From NCBI GenBank assembly GCA_023251555.1, contig JAHEYN010000007.1:59533-123532 (forward strand): 64,000 nucleotides of DNA. Direction: 5' to 3'. This DNA comes from Bacteroidota bacterium. GTDB lineage: Bacteria > Bacteroidota > Bacteroidia > AKYH767-A > JAHEYN01. A model generated the notes under the pieces. That model saw only the letters and a program-made list of their open reading frames with translations. It searched no databases and was not told the DNA's origin. Within the stretch, counting starts at the first letter, position 1. Every line of letters begins with the position of its first letter. Positions 45,879 through 55,453 of the stretch are shown here, piece after piece. The position numbers were made by a program, and so were the translations under genes.

Positions 45879-46784
45879 ATGAAACGACAACTCAACACCA
45901 TTCTTGTTTTTTCTTTACTCCTCTCCCGTATTTCATTTGCGCAGGAGCTTAACTGTTCCGTCCAGGTTATCTCTCCCCAGATACAGAGCAGTGACAAGAA
46001 AATTTTTGAGACGCTGCAGACTGCCATCAATGAGTTTATGAATAACAGGAAGTGGACCGGAGACCAGTTCCTGAGCCAGGAGAGGATAGAATGCTCCATC
46101 CTCATCAATGTCAGCGAACGTGTTTCGAGTGATGAATTCAAAGCCACCATACAGGTGCAGGCCCGCCGCCCGGTGTACCATTCCTCATACAGCTCAAGTC
46201 TCTTTAATTATCTTGACCAGGAATACCAGTTTCGCTATCTTGAGTATCAGCCCCTGGAGTTTTCCGAACAAACTTTCTCATCCAACCTTACTTCCGTGCT
46301 TGCATTCTATGCCTATTTCATTATCGGCCTTGACTATGATTCATTCTCTCCTGAAGGAGGAACGGTTTTTTTTCAGAAGGCGATGAATACAGTCAATAAC
46401 GCACAAAATGCTTCCGAGAAAGGATGGAAAGCGTTCGAAGGCTCCAGGAACCGTTACTGGCTGGCTGAAAATGAAATGAACATGCAGTTTAAAAATCTCA
46501 GGCAGGCCTTGTATAAATATCACCGTATCGGGATGGACGGCATGGCGCAGAATCCGGATAACGGGAGAAGAGAAATAACGGAAGCCCTGGAACTGGTGAG
46601 AAAAAACTACAAGGAAAAACCGGGCGCACTGATGATACAATTGTTTTTCAATGCCAAAGCCGATGAGATTGTAAATATATACTCCCAGGCCATGCCCGAT
46701 GAGAAAGCAAAAATTATCAACCTGCTTAACGAGGTGGATCCTACCGGTGCCCAGAAGTACCAGAAGATATTAAGGTCACAGTAA
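45879..46784 (+). CDS. porD: PorD family (DUF4835) T9SS protein
   Basis: 301 residues from the ATG at 45879; an in-frame TTG at 45864 is an unlikely start. Signal peptide ends near 'RISFAQE'. 'QELNCSVQVISPQIQSSDKK', 'INEFMNNRKWTGDQF' and 'FIIGLDYDSFSPEGG' are conserved DUF4835 segments. The family is named PorD for a link to type IX secretion; its precise role is unclear. It supports a functional T9SS for the many cargo proteins in this window. Confidence 0.85.
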   Translation: MKRQLNTILVFSLLLSRISFAQELNCSVQVISPQIQSSDKKIFETLQTAINEFMNNRKWTGDQFLSQERIECSILINVSERVSSDEFKATIQVQARRPVYHSSYSSSLFNYLDQEYQFRYLEYQPLEFSEQTFSSNLTSVLAFYAYFIIGLDYDSFSPEGGTVFFQKAMNTVNNAQNASEKGWKAFEGSRNRYWLAENEMNMQFKNLRQALYKYHRIGMDGMAQNPDNGRREITEALELVRKNYKEKPGALMIQLFFNAKADEIVNIYSQAMPDEKAKIINLLNEVDPTGAQKYQKILRSQ

Positions 46785-46804
46785 TTTTTCTTCCATCCTT
46801 TTTA

Positions 46805-46812
46805 TAAATTTG
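46805..46812 (+). promoter_or_regulatory. -7 box of recN
   Basis: TAAATTTG matches TAnnTTTG exactly, 23 bp before the GTG start of recN. recN thus has its own promoter despite following porD by 51 bp. Confidence 0.6.
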
Positions 46813-46835
46813 TTTAACTTTTTATTTCAGACAGC

Positions 46836-48497
46836 GTGTTAAAGCATTTGTTTATACAGAATTATGTTCTCATCGAACATCTGGACATTGACTTTCCGGA
46901 AGGTTTGACCATCATCACAGGTGAAACAGGCGCAGGGAAGACCATTTTGCTGGGTGCGCTCTCGCTTATTCTCGGACAGAGGGCAGACTCTCAGGTCTTA
47001 TCCGACAAGAAGAAAAAATGTATCATTGAAGGGACTTTTGATCTGCGGGGCCATTCCCTGCAGCCGACTTTTACTGATCTCGGCGTTGATTATGAAGAGG
47101 AGGCAATCCTCCGCAGGGAAATTTCTCCCGATGGCAGGTCCCGCGCTTTTGTCAATGACACTCCTGTGACCCTTTCCCAGCTGAGGTTACTATCCCTGCA
47201 GCTTGTGGATATTCATTCCCAGCATGAATCACTTGACCTGAACAGCAGGCAGTTCCAGCTTTCGGTGCTGGACGCAGCAACGGGCCATCCGGGAGAGCTT
47301 GCGGAATACCGTGGCAGGTACCGGAAATTTGTGGATGTCCGCAGGGAACTCAATATGTGTATTGAAAAAGAGAGTCAGGCCATGAAAGACCAGGACTACT
47401 ACAACTTTCAACGCCATGAGATTGAAGAAGCTGCCCTGCAGCCCGGTGAGCAGGAAGCTGCGGAAAAAGATCTGGAGATTCTTTCACATGGCGAAGAAAT
47501 TAAAACAGGTATAGCAAGGGCATCGGCTGCATTAAATGAAGGGGAATTCAACATTCTCTCCCGTCTTTCAGAAGTACTTGCGGTATTGTCTTCACCGGGC
47601 CGCTATTCAGTCAGGATTAAGGATTGCAGCGAACGTATCAGGAGTGCGTTTCTCGAGCTGAAAGATATAGCATCCGAATTGGAAAGAGCGGGAGAAGAGA
47701 TTAATTATGACCCTTCCAGGATCAGTGAAATAAACACCCGCCTTGACCTGATTAACCGCCTGGAACAGAAGCACAGGGTGTCCGGTGTAGGGGAACTTCT
47801 TTCAGTGCTCGGCGGGCTTAAAGAAAAACTTGAAAAAATATCTTCCATAAGTGAAACAGTTTCAGCCCTTGAAAAGGAATCCGCGAAACTTCGGGCAGAA
47901 CTTGCTGTCAGGGCTGCTGAAATATCTTCCCGCCGTTCTGCTGCCGTTTCCCTCATTGAAAAAGAGATGAAAAGGCTGATGGAGGAAGCTGGCCTCCCCG
48001 GGGCGGCATTCAGGATAGAACTGTTACGCGGAAATACTGAGGACCCGGGTCCCGATGGCATTGATACGGTACGTTTTCTTTTTTCTGCCAACAAGGGGGT
48101 GGAGCAGAGGGAGATCGCAAAAGCATCTTCCGGAGGAGAGTTGTCAAGGCTGATGCTTTGCATCAAGTCGCTCCTCGCGGGTAAACTTTCCATGCCGACA
48201 CTCATCTTCGATGAGATTGATACGGGCATTTCAGGAGAGGTGGCTCTCAAGGTGGGGCGCCTCATGAAAAAAATTGCTTCTTCCAGACAGGTTGTTGCAA
48301 TCACTCATCTTCCCCAGATTGCCGGTATGGGCGACAGCCACTATTTTATTTACAAAACCGCAGGGGGCGAAAGGACTGTTACTATGCTCAGGCAGCTTGA
48401 CAAAGGAGAGCGCATAAAAGAGATAGCCAGGATGATAAGCGGGGACAAGCCTTCTGACACTGCGATGAAAAACGCCAGGGAGTTGCTTGGGAAGTGA
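46836..48497 (+). CDS. recN: DNA repair ATPase RecN
   Basis: 553 residues, GTG start. Walker A 'GETGAGKTILLGALSLILG', long central coiled coil, ABC signature 'ASSGGELSRLML' and Walker B 'TLIFDEIDTGISG'. An SMC-like protein for double-strand break repair. The stop is 3 bp from the stop of the convergent DUF1003 gene. Confidence 0.97.
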   Translation: MLKHLFIQNYVLIEHLDIDFPEGLTIITGETGAGKTILLGALSLILGQRADSQVLSDKKKKCIIEGTFDLRGHSLQPTFTDLGVDYEEEAILRREISPDGRSRAFVNDTPVTLSQLRLLSLQLVDIHSQHESLDLNSRQFQLSVLDAATGHPGELAEYRGRYRKFVDVRRELNMCIEKESQAMKDQDYYNFQRHEIEEAALQPGEQEAAEKDLEILSHGEEIKTGIARASAALNEGEFNILSRLSEVLAVLSSPGRYSVRIKDCSERIRSAFLELKDIASELERAGEEINYDPSRISEINTRLDLINRLEQKHRVSGVGELLSVLGGLKEKLEKISSISETVSALEKESAKLRAELAVRAAEISSRRSAAVSLIEKEMKRLMEEAGLPGAAFRIELLRGNTEDPGPDGIDTVRFLFSANKGVEQREIAKASSGGELSRLMLCIKSLLAGKLSMPTLIFDEIDTGISGEVALKVGRLMKKIASSRQVVAITHLPQIAGMGDSHYFIYKTAGGERTVTMLRQLDKGERIKEIARMISGDKPSDTAMKNARELLGK

Positions 48498-48500
48498 GAA

Positions 48501-49061
48501 TTACTCTTTTGGGGCTTTCCCGATTTTGGCGTCTATCTTTTCCAGCAGTTCAATCTGCACCTTCTGGATATCAAGCAGGTTTTTGAACTGTTCCAGCATC
48601 AGCAGATCTATTTTTTCGTGGAGGTTACGGATTTCTATTTCGGCTTTCAGGTTGATAAGATAGTCGTTCTCTGATCGTTTGCGGTCTTTTTCTTCCTGGC
48701 GGTTCTGGCTCATCATGATAACCGGGGCCTGGATGGCTGCGATGCAGGAAAGAATCAGGTTCAGCAGGATGAAGGGGTAAGGATCAAAAGGTTTCCAAAC
48801 CAGCGCTACCGTATTAATAATGATCCAAAGGAGGAGTGCAGTGAAAAATAAAAAAATAAAAGACCAGCTTCCGCCGAAGCGGGCTACCCGATCGGCTACC
48901 CTGTTCCCGAAAGAAGTTTTTTCTGACTGGGCAGAGAAGAGATTCTGGGTGATGAGTTTTTCCTCAGTCATCGCATCTGAAATAATTTTATTCAGCTTCC
49001 GGAGATGTTCTTCTTCTGTATGAAGCAGCTTATCTAAGTATTCTTTGTTTTTCAGTTTCAT
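48501..49061 (-). CDS. DUF1003 membrane protein
   Basis: 186 residues. Two transmembrane helices ('WSFIFLFFTALLLWIIINTV' and 'FILLNLILSCIAAIQAPVIM') flanked by 'NRVADRVARFGGSW' and 'MSQNRQEEKDRKRSENDY', the DUF1003 signature, then a C-terminal coiled coil. Function unknown. It is the last gene of the ftsK-lolA-DUF1003 run, 9 bp after lolA. Confidence 0.9.
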   Translation of the reverse strand: MKLKNKEYLDKLLHTEEEHLRKLNKIISDAMTEEKLITQNLFSAQSEKTSFGNRVADRVARFGGSWSFIFLFFTALLLWIIINTVALVWKPFDPYPFILLNLILSCIAAIQAPVIMMSQNRQEEKDRKRSENDYLINLKAEIEIRNLHEKIDLLMLEQFKNLLDIQKVQIELLEKIDAKIGKAPKE

Positions 49062-49070
49062 GTCTCGCTT

Positions 49071-49724
49071 CTATCTCAGGTCTATCACCTCCACGCCGCC
49101 ATGAGCAGCTTTGTCAAAGGTGAAAAAAGCATCCGGCATAACTTCGTTCTGAGTGAATTTGCTGATGGTGTATGTGTGCCGGCTTCCATCTTTGTAAAAG
49201 ATGAGAGCTGACAGGAGCAGTTTTTCCTTTTTGTCGAAGGTCATGCGAATCTTGAAATATTTCTTTTTAGCATCGGTGGGCTTCAGGTCAATGATCTGAA
49301 CTTCTTTTCCATTTTCATTTTTCTCTTCGGCAAGCATATGGTCGAAACCTTTCTCGTAGATGGTAAAGATGTTGGCAGGGGAGAGGGCATCAGGGTCATT
49401 TCCGGGTTCATTTACCTGTACCTCTTTTGCATCCTCGAGATAGGTCCAGACAGTTTTTCCGTCGCAGAATATTTCCTGTCCTTTGATTGCCAGTCTGTAT
49501 TTATTCCCTTTCACTGAAAGCGTTCCTGTCTGTTTTTGGTTTGTTTTTTCTTTCGGATTTTCAATAGTGTATGAGAATTCCGCTTTGATGGATGAGAAAG
49601 ATTTGTACCTGGCGCTTGCGGCGGATAGTATGGGCCCGGAGGATTTGTCGTTTTGGGCAAAGGCATTGAATGGCCCAGGCAGAAGTGCTGCTGCGGCAGT
49701 AAAGAGAAACATAATTCTGTTCAT
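49071..49724 (-). CDS. lolA: LolA-like outer-membrane lipoprotein carrier
   Basis: 217 residues with a signal peptide ('FTAAAALLPGPFNAFAQ'). 'SSIKAEFSYTIENPKEKTNQ' and 'GTLSVKGNKYRLAIKGQEIF' fit the LolA fold, which ferries lipoproteins across the periplasm. It lies 5 bp after ftsK, a common pairing. Confidence 0.88.
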   Translation of the reverse strand: MNRIMFLFTAAAALLPGPFNAFAQNDKSSGPILSAASARYKSFSSIKAEFSYTIENPKEKTNQKQTGTLSVKGNKYRLAIKGQEIFCDGKTVWTYLEDAKEVQVNEPGNDPDALSPANIFTIYEKGFDHMLAEEKNENGKEVQIIDLKPTDAKKKYFKIRMTFDKKEKLLLSALIFYKDGSRHTYTISKFTQNEVMPDAFFTFDKAAHGGVEVIDLR

Positions 49725-49729
49725 AACGA

Positions 49730-52243
49730 TTAAATTTCAGCCCCGGACTGGTTATTGTCCAGGTTCCTCAAAAGTTGTTCCAAAGTATTAAGATCCTTGA
49801 TTCTCACTTCTCTTGCTTTGCTGCCTTCAAAGGGACCTATGATTCCTGCCGCCTCGAGCTGGTCCACGATGCGGCCTGCCCTGTTGTATCCCAGTTTTAA
49901 TTTTCTCTGGAGCAGAGATGCAGAACCCTGCTGGTGTTGTACCACGATGCGGGCTGCATCTCCAAAGAAGGCATCTCTCTCGGACGGGTCGAAATCGCCT
50001 TTTGTTTCATCTTCTTCACCATGATATTCCGGCAGGAGAAAGGCATCCGGGTAGCCTCTCTGGGAACCGATAAAGGATGTGATTTTTTCCACTTCCGGGG
50101 TATCTACGAAGGCGCACTGCAGGCGGATAAGATCAGCGCCCATGGCAAGCAGCATGTCACCCTTTCCGATAAGCTGATCTGCCCCTCCGGTGTCGAGAAT
50201 GGTGCGGGAATCCACTTTAGCTGTAACCCTGAAAGCCACCCTGGCAGGGAAGTTGGCTTTGATGGTTCCGGTGATAATATTTACCGAAGGCCGCTGTGTG
50301 GCAATAACAAGGTGTATGCCTATTGCCCTTGCAAGCTGGGCAAGCCTGGTGATAGGTGTTTCAACCTCCTTGCCTGCAGTCATGATCAGGTCTGCGAACT
50401 CATCAATCACCAGTACAATATACGGGAGGTAGCGGTGCCCTTTGTTCGGATTTAGTTTGCGGGCAATGAACTTGGCGTTGTATTCTTTGATGTTTCTTAC
50501 AGCAGCTTCCTGCATGAGGCTGAACCGGTTGTCCATCTCGATGCAGAGGGAATTCAGCGTATAGATGACCTTTTTCGTGTCGGTAATGATAGGGTCTTCT
50601 TCGCCGGGCAGCTTGGCCAGGAAATGCCTTTCAATCGTTTTGAAAAGAGTAAGTTCCACCTTTTTCGGGTCAATCATTACAAACTTCACCTGGGAGGGAT
50701 GCTTTTTGTAAAGCAGTGAAGCGAGGATGGCATTGAGTCCTACAGACTTCCCTTGTCCCGTTGCTCCTGCCATCAGCAGGTGAGGCATTTTGCTGAGGTC
50801 GGCGATAAACACCTCGTTGGCTATGGTTTTTCCGAGCCCTATAGGAAGGTCAAATTCCGTGGACTGGAACTTTTCTGAAGAGAGAACGGATCGCATGGAA
50901 ACTATCTCCGGTTTCAGGTTGGGGACTTCGATGCCTATAGTTCCTTTCCCGGGCATGGGCGCGATGATTCGTATACCGAGGGCTGAGAGGCTCAGGGCGA
51001 TGTCATCTTCCAGGTTTTTGATTTTTTGTATACGGGTTCCGGCCTTGGGGACAATTTCGTAAAGAGTTACGGTAGGTCCGATGGTAGCCTTTATCTTTTC
51101 TATTTCGATATCATAGTGCCCGAGGGTTTCCACGATACGGTCACTGTTGGCCTGCACTTCTTCCTTATTAACCTGTATTTTGTTGCTGCCGTAATTTTCG
51201 AGCAGGTCAAGGGTGGGTAGTTCATAAGAAGAAAGATCCAGTTTGGGATCATAATCGCCCTGGGGGATGGCAGGTTCTTCGCCGGAAACAATTTCTTCGG
51301 CCTGGGGTTCTTCCTTGGGTGTTTCAATGGAAACGGTTACTCCGCTTTCGGATACAGGGATTTCCTCTTTGGGTTCTTCCTTTCCGGGCGGGTTTTCATG
51401 CAGGTCTTCCTTCTCGGGTATGAGGTTATTTATTGTGAGCTCAGGGTTCTCTTTTTCCTCTTCTTTTGCGGGTGGCTCAGTTTCCTGCTCTTTAACGGAT
51501 AAGGGGATTTCCGCAGGCACATTTTCAAACGTAAGAACGGGGGCATCATTTTTTTCTCTGGTTTCTGCCTCTGAGCCCTTTTCTCCCTGTATTTCTCCTG
51601 TTGCCGGGGCGGACCGCCACAGCGGGATGTTAAAAAGATTCACTGCAAATAAAAATCCGGAAGCAAGGAGCAGCAGCCCGCTCCCGGCATCGCCGAGAAC
51701 TCCGCCCAGCCAAAGGTTCATCCTGTAGCCCATGCCTCCGCCGAGAAACAGGAGGGATGATGAGCGGAAAAGAAACCCGAGCACAGCGGGAGTCCATGCA
51801 AAAAGGAAGAAAGAATATTTCATCGTTTTGCGGAGCGGCAGCAGCGATACTCCTGTCCAGATGCGTATGCCGGCAAGAAACAGCAGGGGAACAAAAAAGA
51901 ATGCACTTACCCCGAACCACCTGTAAATCAGGAGATGGGAGGTGACAGCCCCGAGTTTTCCCATCCAGTTTTCCGCGAACTGGTCAGGGCTGGTAGTAAA
52001 GAATAAATTAACCCATGAGGAAACCACCTTGCTGTAATCCGGTTTCCATGTAAAAAGAAAGGACGTGAAGGCAATCAGCAGGTAAAACGAAAACACTACA
52101 AGTAAAACTCCCGATGATTTTTGGGTACGCTCACTTCTTATGAAGTGAACTATTGACCGGAAAGCAAGCCTGATGCGGTTAGGAGTACTTTCTTTTTTCT
52201 CCTCCCCGTTTTCTGTTTTAAAGCGGTTAGCCTTTCTTGCCAT
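49730..52243 (-). CDS. ftsK: DNA translocase FtsK
   Basis: 837 residues. Four to five N-terminal transmembrane segments, an acidic linker (Glu/Pro-rich, about residues 220-340), the RecA-like motor with Walker A 'GATGQGKSVG' near residue 492 and Walker B 'LVIDEFADLI', and a C-terminal gamma winged helix ('RKLKLGYNRAGRIVDQLE'). It pumps chromosome ends through the septum and aids dimer resolution. An exact -7 box lies 26 bp upstream. Confidence 0.97.
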   Translation of the reverse strand: MARKANRFKTENGEEKKESTPNRIRLAFRSIVHFIRSERTQKSSGVLLVVFSFYLLIAFTSFLFTWKPDYSKVVSSWVNLFFTTSPDQFAENWMGKLGAVTSHLLIYRWFGVSAFFFVPLLFLAGIRIWTGVSLLPLRKTMKYSFFLFAWTPAVLGFLFRSSSLLFLGGGMGYRMNLWLGGVLGDAGSGLLLLASGFLFAVNLFNIPLWRSAPATGEIQGEKGSEAETREKNDAPVLTFENVPAEIPLSVKEQETEPPAKEEEKENPELTINNLIPEKEDLHENPPGKEEPKEEIPVSESGVTVSIETPKEEPQAEEIVSGEEPAIPQGDYDPKLDLSSYELPTLDLLENYGSNKIQVNKEEVQANSDRIVETLGHYDIEIEKIKATIGPTVTLYEIVPKAGTRIQKIKNLEDDIALSLSALGIRIIAPMPGKGTIGIEVPNLKPEIVSMRSVLSSEKFQSTEFDLPIGLGKTIANEVFIADLSKMPHLLMAGATGQGKSVGLNAILASLLYKKHPSQVKFVMIDPKKVELTLFKTIERHFLAKLPGEEDPIITDTKKVIYTLNSLCIEMDNRFSLMQEAAVRNIKEYNAKFIARKLNPNKGHRYLPYIVLVIDEFADLIMTAGKEVETPITRLAQLARAIGIHLVIATQRPSVNIITGTIKANFPARVAFRVTAKVDSRTILDTGGADQLIGKGDMLLAMGADLIRLQCAFVDTPEVEKITSFIGSQRGYPDAFLLPEYHGEEDETKGDFDPSERDAFFGDAARIVVQHQQGSASLLQRKLKLGYNRAGRIVDQLEAAGIIGPFEGSKAREVRIKDLNTLEQLLRNLDNNQSGAEI

Positions 52244-52269
52244 AAGTTCTGCGCATGATGCCTGTGCCG

Positions 52270-52277
52270 CAAAAGTA
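52270..52277 (-). promoter_or_regulatory. -7 box of the ftsK-lolA-DUF1003 run
   Basis: On the minus strand TACTTTTG matches TAnnTTTG exactly, 26 bp before the ftsK ATG. Confidence 0.6.
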
Positions 52278-52348
52278 AGAAATGTTATGATACGGGTTTA
52301 CGGCATTCTGTATTTTACCGGCCTCCATGCCTGTATTTTACGGATTTT

Positions 52349-52942
52349 CTACCTCCTGAAAATTCCCGCAATTGTTTTTACAATAATGAAGAGGTCAGTA
52401 AAGAAACCGTTAGTCCTTATATAATCGAGGTTCAGTCTGAGTTTGGAAGGCATGATATCTTCGATGTATGTTTTCTCGGGGTCCGGGGCTTTTCCAAGCA
52501 GTTCATTTTCCCTTGCATACTGAATGGAAGCATAATCGGTAATCCCCGGCCGGATAGATAACACCTGCTGTTGTTCGGGAGTGTAAAGGTCTACGTATTT
52601 TTTTACTTCCGGCCTGGGGCCAACAACACTCATGTCACCCTTCAGCACATTCCACAGCTGCGGGAGTTCATCTATCTTATATTTTCGGAGGAGAAGCCCG
52701 CTGGGGGTAATGCGGTTGTCGTTGCTGCCCACGGTGATGTAGCCTTTACGCTCCGCACCTTCGTGCATGGTGCGGAATTTATAGAGGTAAAATTCCTTCT
52801 TCCCTTTTCCGACTCTGGGCTGGCGGTAAAAAATTTTCCCGCGGGTATCCCTGTATATAAACAGGGCGATTAAAAGAAACAACGGAGCCAGCAGAAGCAG
52901 CAGCAGGGTGGAAAAGAGGATGTCAAATAACCTTTTGGTCAT
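52349..52942 (-). CDS. Initiating sugar transferase (WbaP/PglC-like)
   Basis: 197 residues, one N-terminal membrane helix and the catalytic domain of bacterial sugar transferases: 'YLYKFRTMHEG', 'KIDELPQLWNVLKGDMSVVG' and 'PRPEVKKYV'. It places the first sugar phosphate on undecaprenyl phosphate. The short monotopic form is PglC-like. The ATG overlaps the stop of the aminotransferase gene. Confidence 0.93.
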   Translation of the reverse strand: MTKRLFDILFSTLLLLLLAPLFLLIALFIYRDTRGKIFYRQPRVGKGKKEFYLYKFRTMHEGAERKGYITVGSNDNRITPSGLLLRKYKIDELPQLWNVLKGDMSVVGPRPEVKKYVDLYTPEQQQVLSIRPGITDYASIQYARENELLGKAPDPEKTYIEDIMPSKLRLNLDYIRTNGFFTDLFIIVKTIAGIFRR

Positions 52943-54162
52943 TTTTTTATTTCGAGAACTTTTTTTACTGATGCCGCCACGGCTTCCGCAACAGTCTGCA
53001 TCTGATTTTCCGTGAGGTCATAATATACGGGAAGGGATATTTCCCTTGAATAACAGTCGAAAGCTGCAGGGTAATTGCTGATATTGTAGCCGAGGGAATG
53101 ATAAAAAGACATCATCGGAACAGGAATAAAGTGCACATTTACAGAAACTTCCCGTTCGGAAATTTCTTTAATTATGTCATCCCTCTCACGCTCACTGATA
53201 TTCTTTATCCGCAGGGCATATACGTGGTATGAGGATTTTTTGTCCTGGTTTTCATATTCCGGGATCTGCGCCCATGAATATTCCGAGAAAAAAGAAGAGT
53301 AGAAATCAAAAATCTTTTTTCTTTTCGGGAGAATATCTTCTGAATACCGTGACAACTCAATAAGGCCTATGGCTGCAGCGAGGTCTGTCATGTTGTATTT
53401 ATAACCTGGCTCCACGACGTCATAACGCCACGCGCCTTTCTGTGTCTTTGCCAGGGCATCTTTATTCTGCCCGTGGAGCGATTTCACGGCAAGGGTGCGG
53501 TATATTGTCCCGTTATCAAAAGGAGGGGGAAGGTTCAGTGCGATGGCTCCTCCTTCGGCGGTGATAAGGTTCTTCACGGCGTGGAATGAAAAGACGGCTG
53601 CGTCTGTAATGCTGCCGGTAAACCTGCCTTTGTATCTGGCTCCTATGGAGTGAGCCGAATCGGCAAGCACGAGTATTCTTCCCAGTGCCTGCTGTTCGGC
53701 CGAAACCGGGCGGAACAACTTTTTTATTGCGGGGTTATTTACAAGCGCGTTTATTTCGTCGTAGTCGCATGGATAGCCTGCAAAGTCAACAGGGATAATT
53801 ACTTTGGTCTTGTCAGTAATAGCGGCCTTTATTTTTTCAACGGAGATATTGAAATCAGACGGGTTTACATCCGTGAACACGGCTTTTGCCCCACAGTGAA
53901 GTACCACGTTTGCGGTGGCGCAATAAGTGTATGCCGGCACAATTACTTCATCGCCCTCTTTCACCCCGAACCAGCGGAGTATCAGTTCAAGTCCTGCAGT
54001 GGCGGAGTTGAGGCAGAGAGTGGATTTGCTGCCGTAATAGTCTGTCAGCTTTTTTTCGAACAATTTGGTTTTCGGGCCTGTTGTAATCCAGCCTGACCGG
54101 AGGGTGTCGGCAACTTCCCTGATGATGGCTTCGTCAATATGCGGAGGAGAGAAAGGTATCAT
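52939..54162 (-). CDS. DegT/DnrJ/EryC1-family aminotransferase
   Basis: 407 residues. 'GSKSTLCLNSATAGLELILR', the PLP lysine in 'FSFHAVKNLITAEGG' and 'IIPVDFAGYPCDYDEI' identify a nucleotide-sugar aminotransferase. It supplies an amino sugar, probably the one used by the neighbouring sugar transferase (as PglE/PglC pairs do). Both ends overlap neighbours by ATGA junctions. Confidence 0.93.
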   Translation of the reverse strand: MIPFSPPHIDEAIIREVADTLRSGWITTGPKTKLFEKKLTDYYGSKSTLCLNSATAGLELILRWFGVKEGDEVIVPAYTYCATANVVLHCGAKAVFTDVNPSDFNISVEKIKAAITDKTKVIIPVDFAGYPCDYDEINALVNNPAIKKLFRPVSAEQQALGRILVLADSAHSIGARYKGRFTGSITDAAVFSFHAVKNLITAEGGAIALNLPPPFDNGTIYRTLAVKSLHGQNKDALAKTQKGAWRYDVVEPGYKYNMTDLAAAIGLIELSRYSEDILPKRKKIFDFYSSFFSEYSWAQIPEYENQDKKSSYHVYALRIKNISERERDDIIKEISEREVSVNVHFIPVPMMSFYHSLGYNISNYPAAFDCYSREISLPVYYDLTENQMQTVAEAVAASVKKVLEIKK

Positions 54163-55373
54163 AAAGATTTTTCTTTTTTAAACATTAGGAGGGAGTTGAA
54201 GAATGCATAGAATAACACTCCGGCCTGTGTTTCGAGCATGGATTCAACGGAGAAATTAAACAGTATCAGGATGAGAAAAAACAAATATACATAATCATGA
54301 CTTCTTGCGGCTGCCGCCATGGGGATGAGTATTGTTGCAAGCAGGAGCAATCCGCCCGGAATACCGAGTGCAAGGGTGGTCTGGAGAAACTGGTTATGGG
54401 CGTTGAGTTTTTTCTTTAGCGCCCCCGTCAGGCCGAGTTCGGAATATTTCTTTTCAAGAGAATTCCTGACATCTCCCGTTCCTGCCCCGTAAAACGGATG
54501 TTCTTTTGCCGATGACACTGCTGCTTTCCATATCAGAATTCTTACTGCAGTGCTTTCTGTTTCAGTTTTGTCAATAGTCTTTTCCGTGACAGCTGTTTTT
54601 GCCCAGTTAAAACGTTCTGTAAGGAGGGGAAAGCTTCTGTAAAGAAGAAGAGATATCAATATTGAAAACAGCAGCATGATTAATCCGGATTTAATTTTTT
54701 TTTCTTTGAATACAATGTATAAAAAGGCACAGGCAAGAATGGCCGTTAGCGTTATAATTCCCATTTTGGAAGAAATCAGGATTACAGAACATGAAAAAAA
54801 GGTTATTGCAAGAACAGCGGCAATCTTTTCTTTCATGCGGGAAAGGCGGCTCAGGTGCATGAGCAGAAAAAATAAAGATAAATTGATATACATGGAGAAG
54901 TATCCGGGGTGCATCATGAATGAAAGGTCATCATATAAGAAGGCAGAGGGTAGATGATTGCGGGAGAAAGAAAGTACTGCACGGGCGAGGCAGAGGGTGA
55001 GCACAGCTATGTTGCCGATTGTAAAAGCAAGAAATATTTTTTTCCTGGAAACTTTATGCAGAGAGGAGGTGGTTGAAAGCACAATTGGAAAAATAACCAA
55101 TGAAAGTTTTACCTCTATATCGAATAGTCCGTAATTAATGTCTGAGGTATATGCCAGTCCTGCCAGGTAGAGAAGGTACAGGGCTGAAAAAAAACAGGCG
55201 ATCTTGTTGTGTAACAGTGCGTTTGCTTTCCCGCGCAGGTTCCCTTCAATCACCCAGTTTACGGCAAGAATGCCGACTGGAATGGCTGCATAGAGATCTG
55301 AAAAAGGGAGTGCTGAGGCAAGGCAGAAAAGACTGTAGTAAAATATCTTATCGTGTAGCTCCTGCCTGAACAT
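54159..55373 (-). CDS. O-antigen ligase/polymerase family membrane protein (first copy)
   Basis: 404 residues, about ten membrane helices. The Wzy_C signature lies in 'HPFYGAGTGDVRNSLEKK' and 'HNQFLQTTLALGIPGG'. The family includes WaaL (glycan to lipid A) and Wzy (polymerase). With a second family member at 58522 in the cluster, one may be each. It starts the downstream part of the cluster, divergent from the methyltransferase. Confidence 0.88.
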   Translation of the reverse strand: MFRQELHDKIFYYSLFCLASALPFSDLYAAIPVGILAVNWVIEGNLRGKANALLHNKIACFFSALYLLYLAGLAYTSDINYGLFDIEVKLSLVIFPIVLSTTSSLHKVSRKKIFLAFTIGNIAVLTLCLARAVLSFSRNHLPSAFLYDDLSFMMHPGYFSMYINLSLFFLLMHLSRLSRMKEKIAAVLAITFFSCSVILISSKMGIITLTAILACAFLYIVFKEKKIKSGLIMLLFSILISLLLYRSFPLLTERFNWAKTAVTEKTIDKTETESTAVRILIWKAAVSSAKEHPFYGAGTGDVRNSLEKKYSELGLTGALKKKLNAHNQFLQTTLALGIPGGLLLLATILIPMAAAARSHDYVYLFFLILILFNFSVESMLETQAGVLFYAFFNSLLMFKKEKSL

Positions 55374-55419
55374 TGTTTTGGATGCGGTTCTTATTCCAAC
55401 AAAGATGATAATATTTTTC

Positions 55420-55427
55420 TACTTTTG
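55420..55427 (+). promoter_or_regulatory. -7 box of the methyltransferase gene
   Basis: TACTTTTG matches TAnnTTTG exactly and lies 26 bp before the ATG at 55454. Confidence 0.6.
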
Positions 55428-55453
55428 TTCATCTTATTTTGCTTACATGAAAC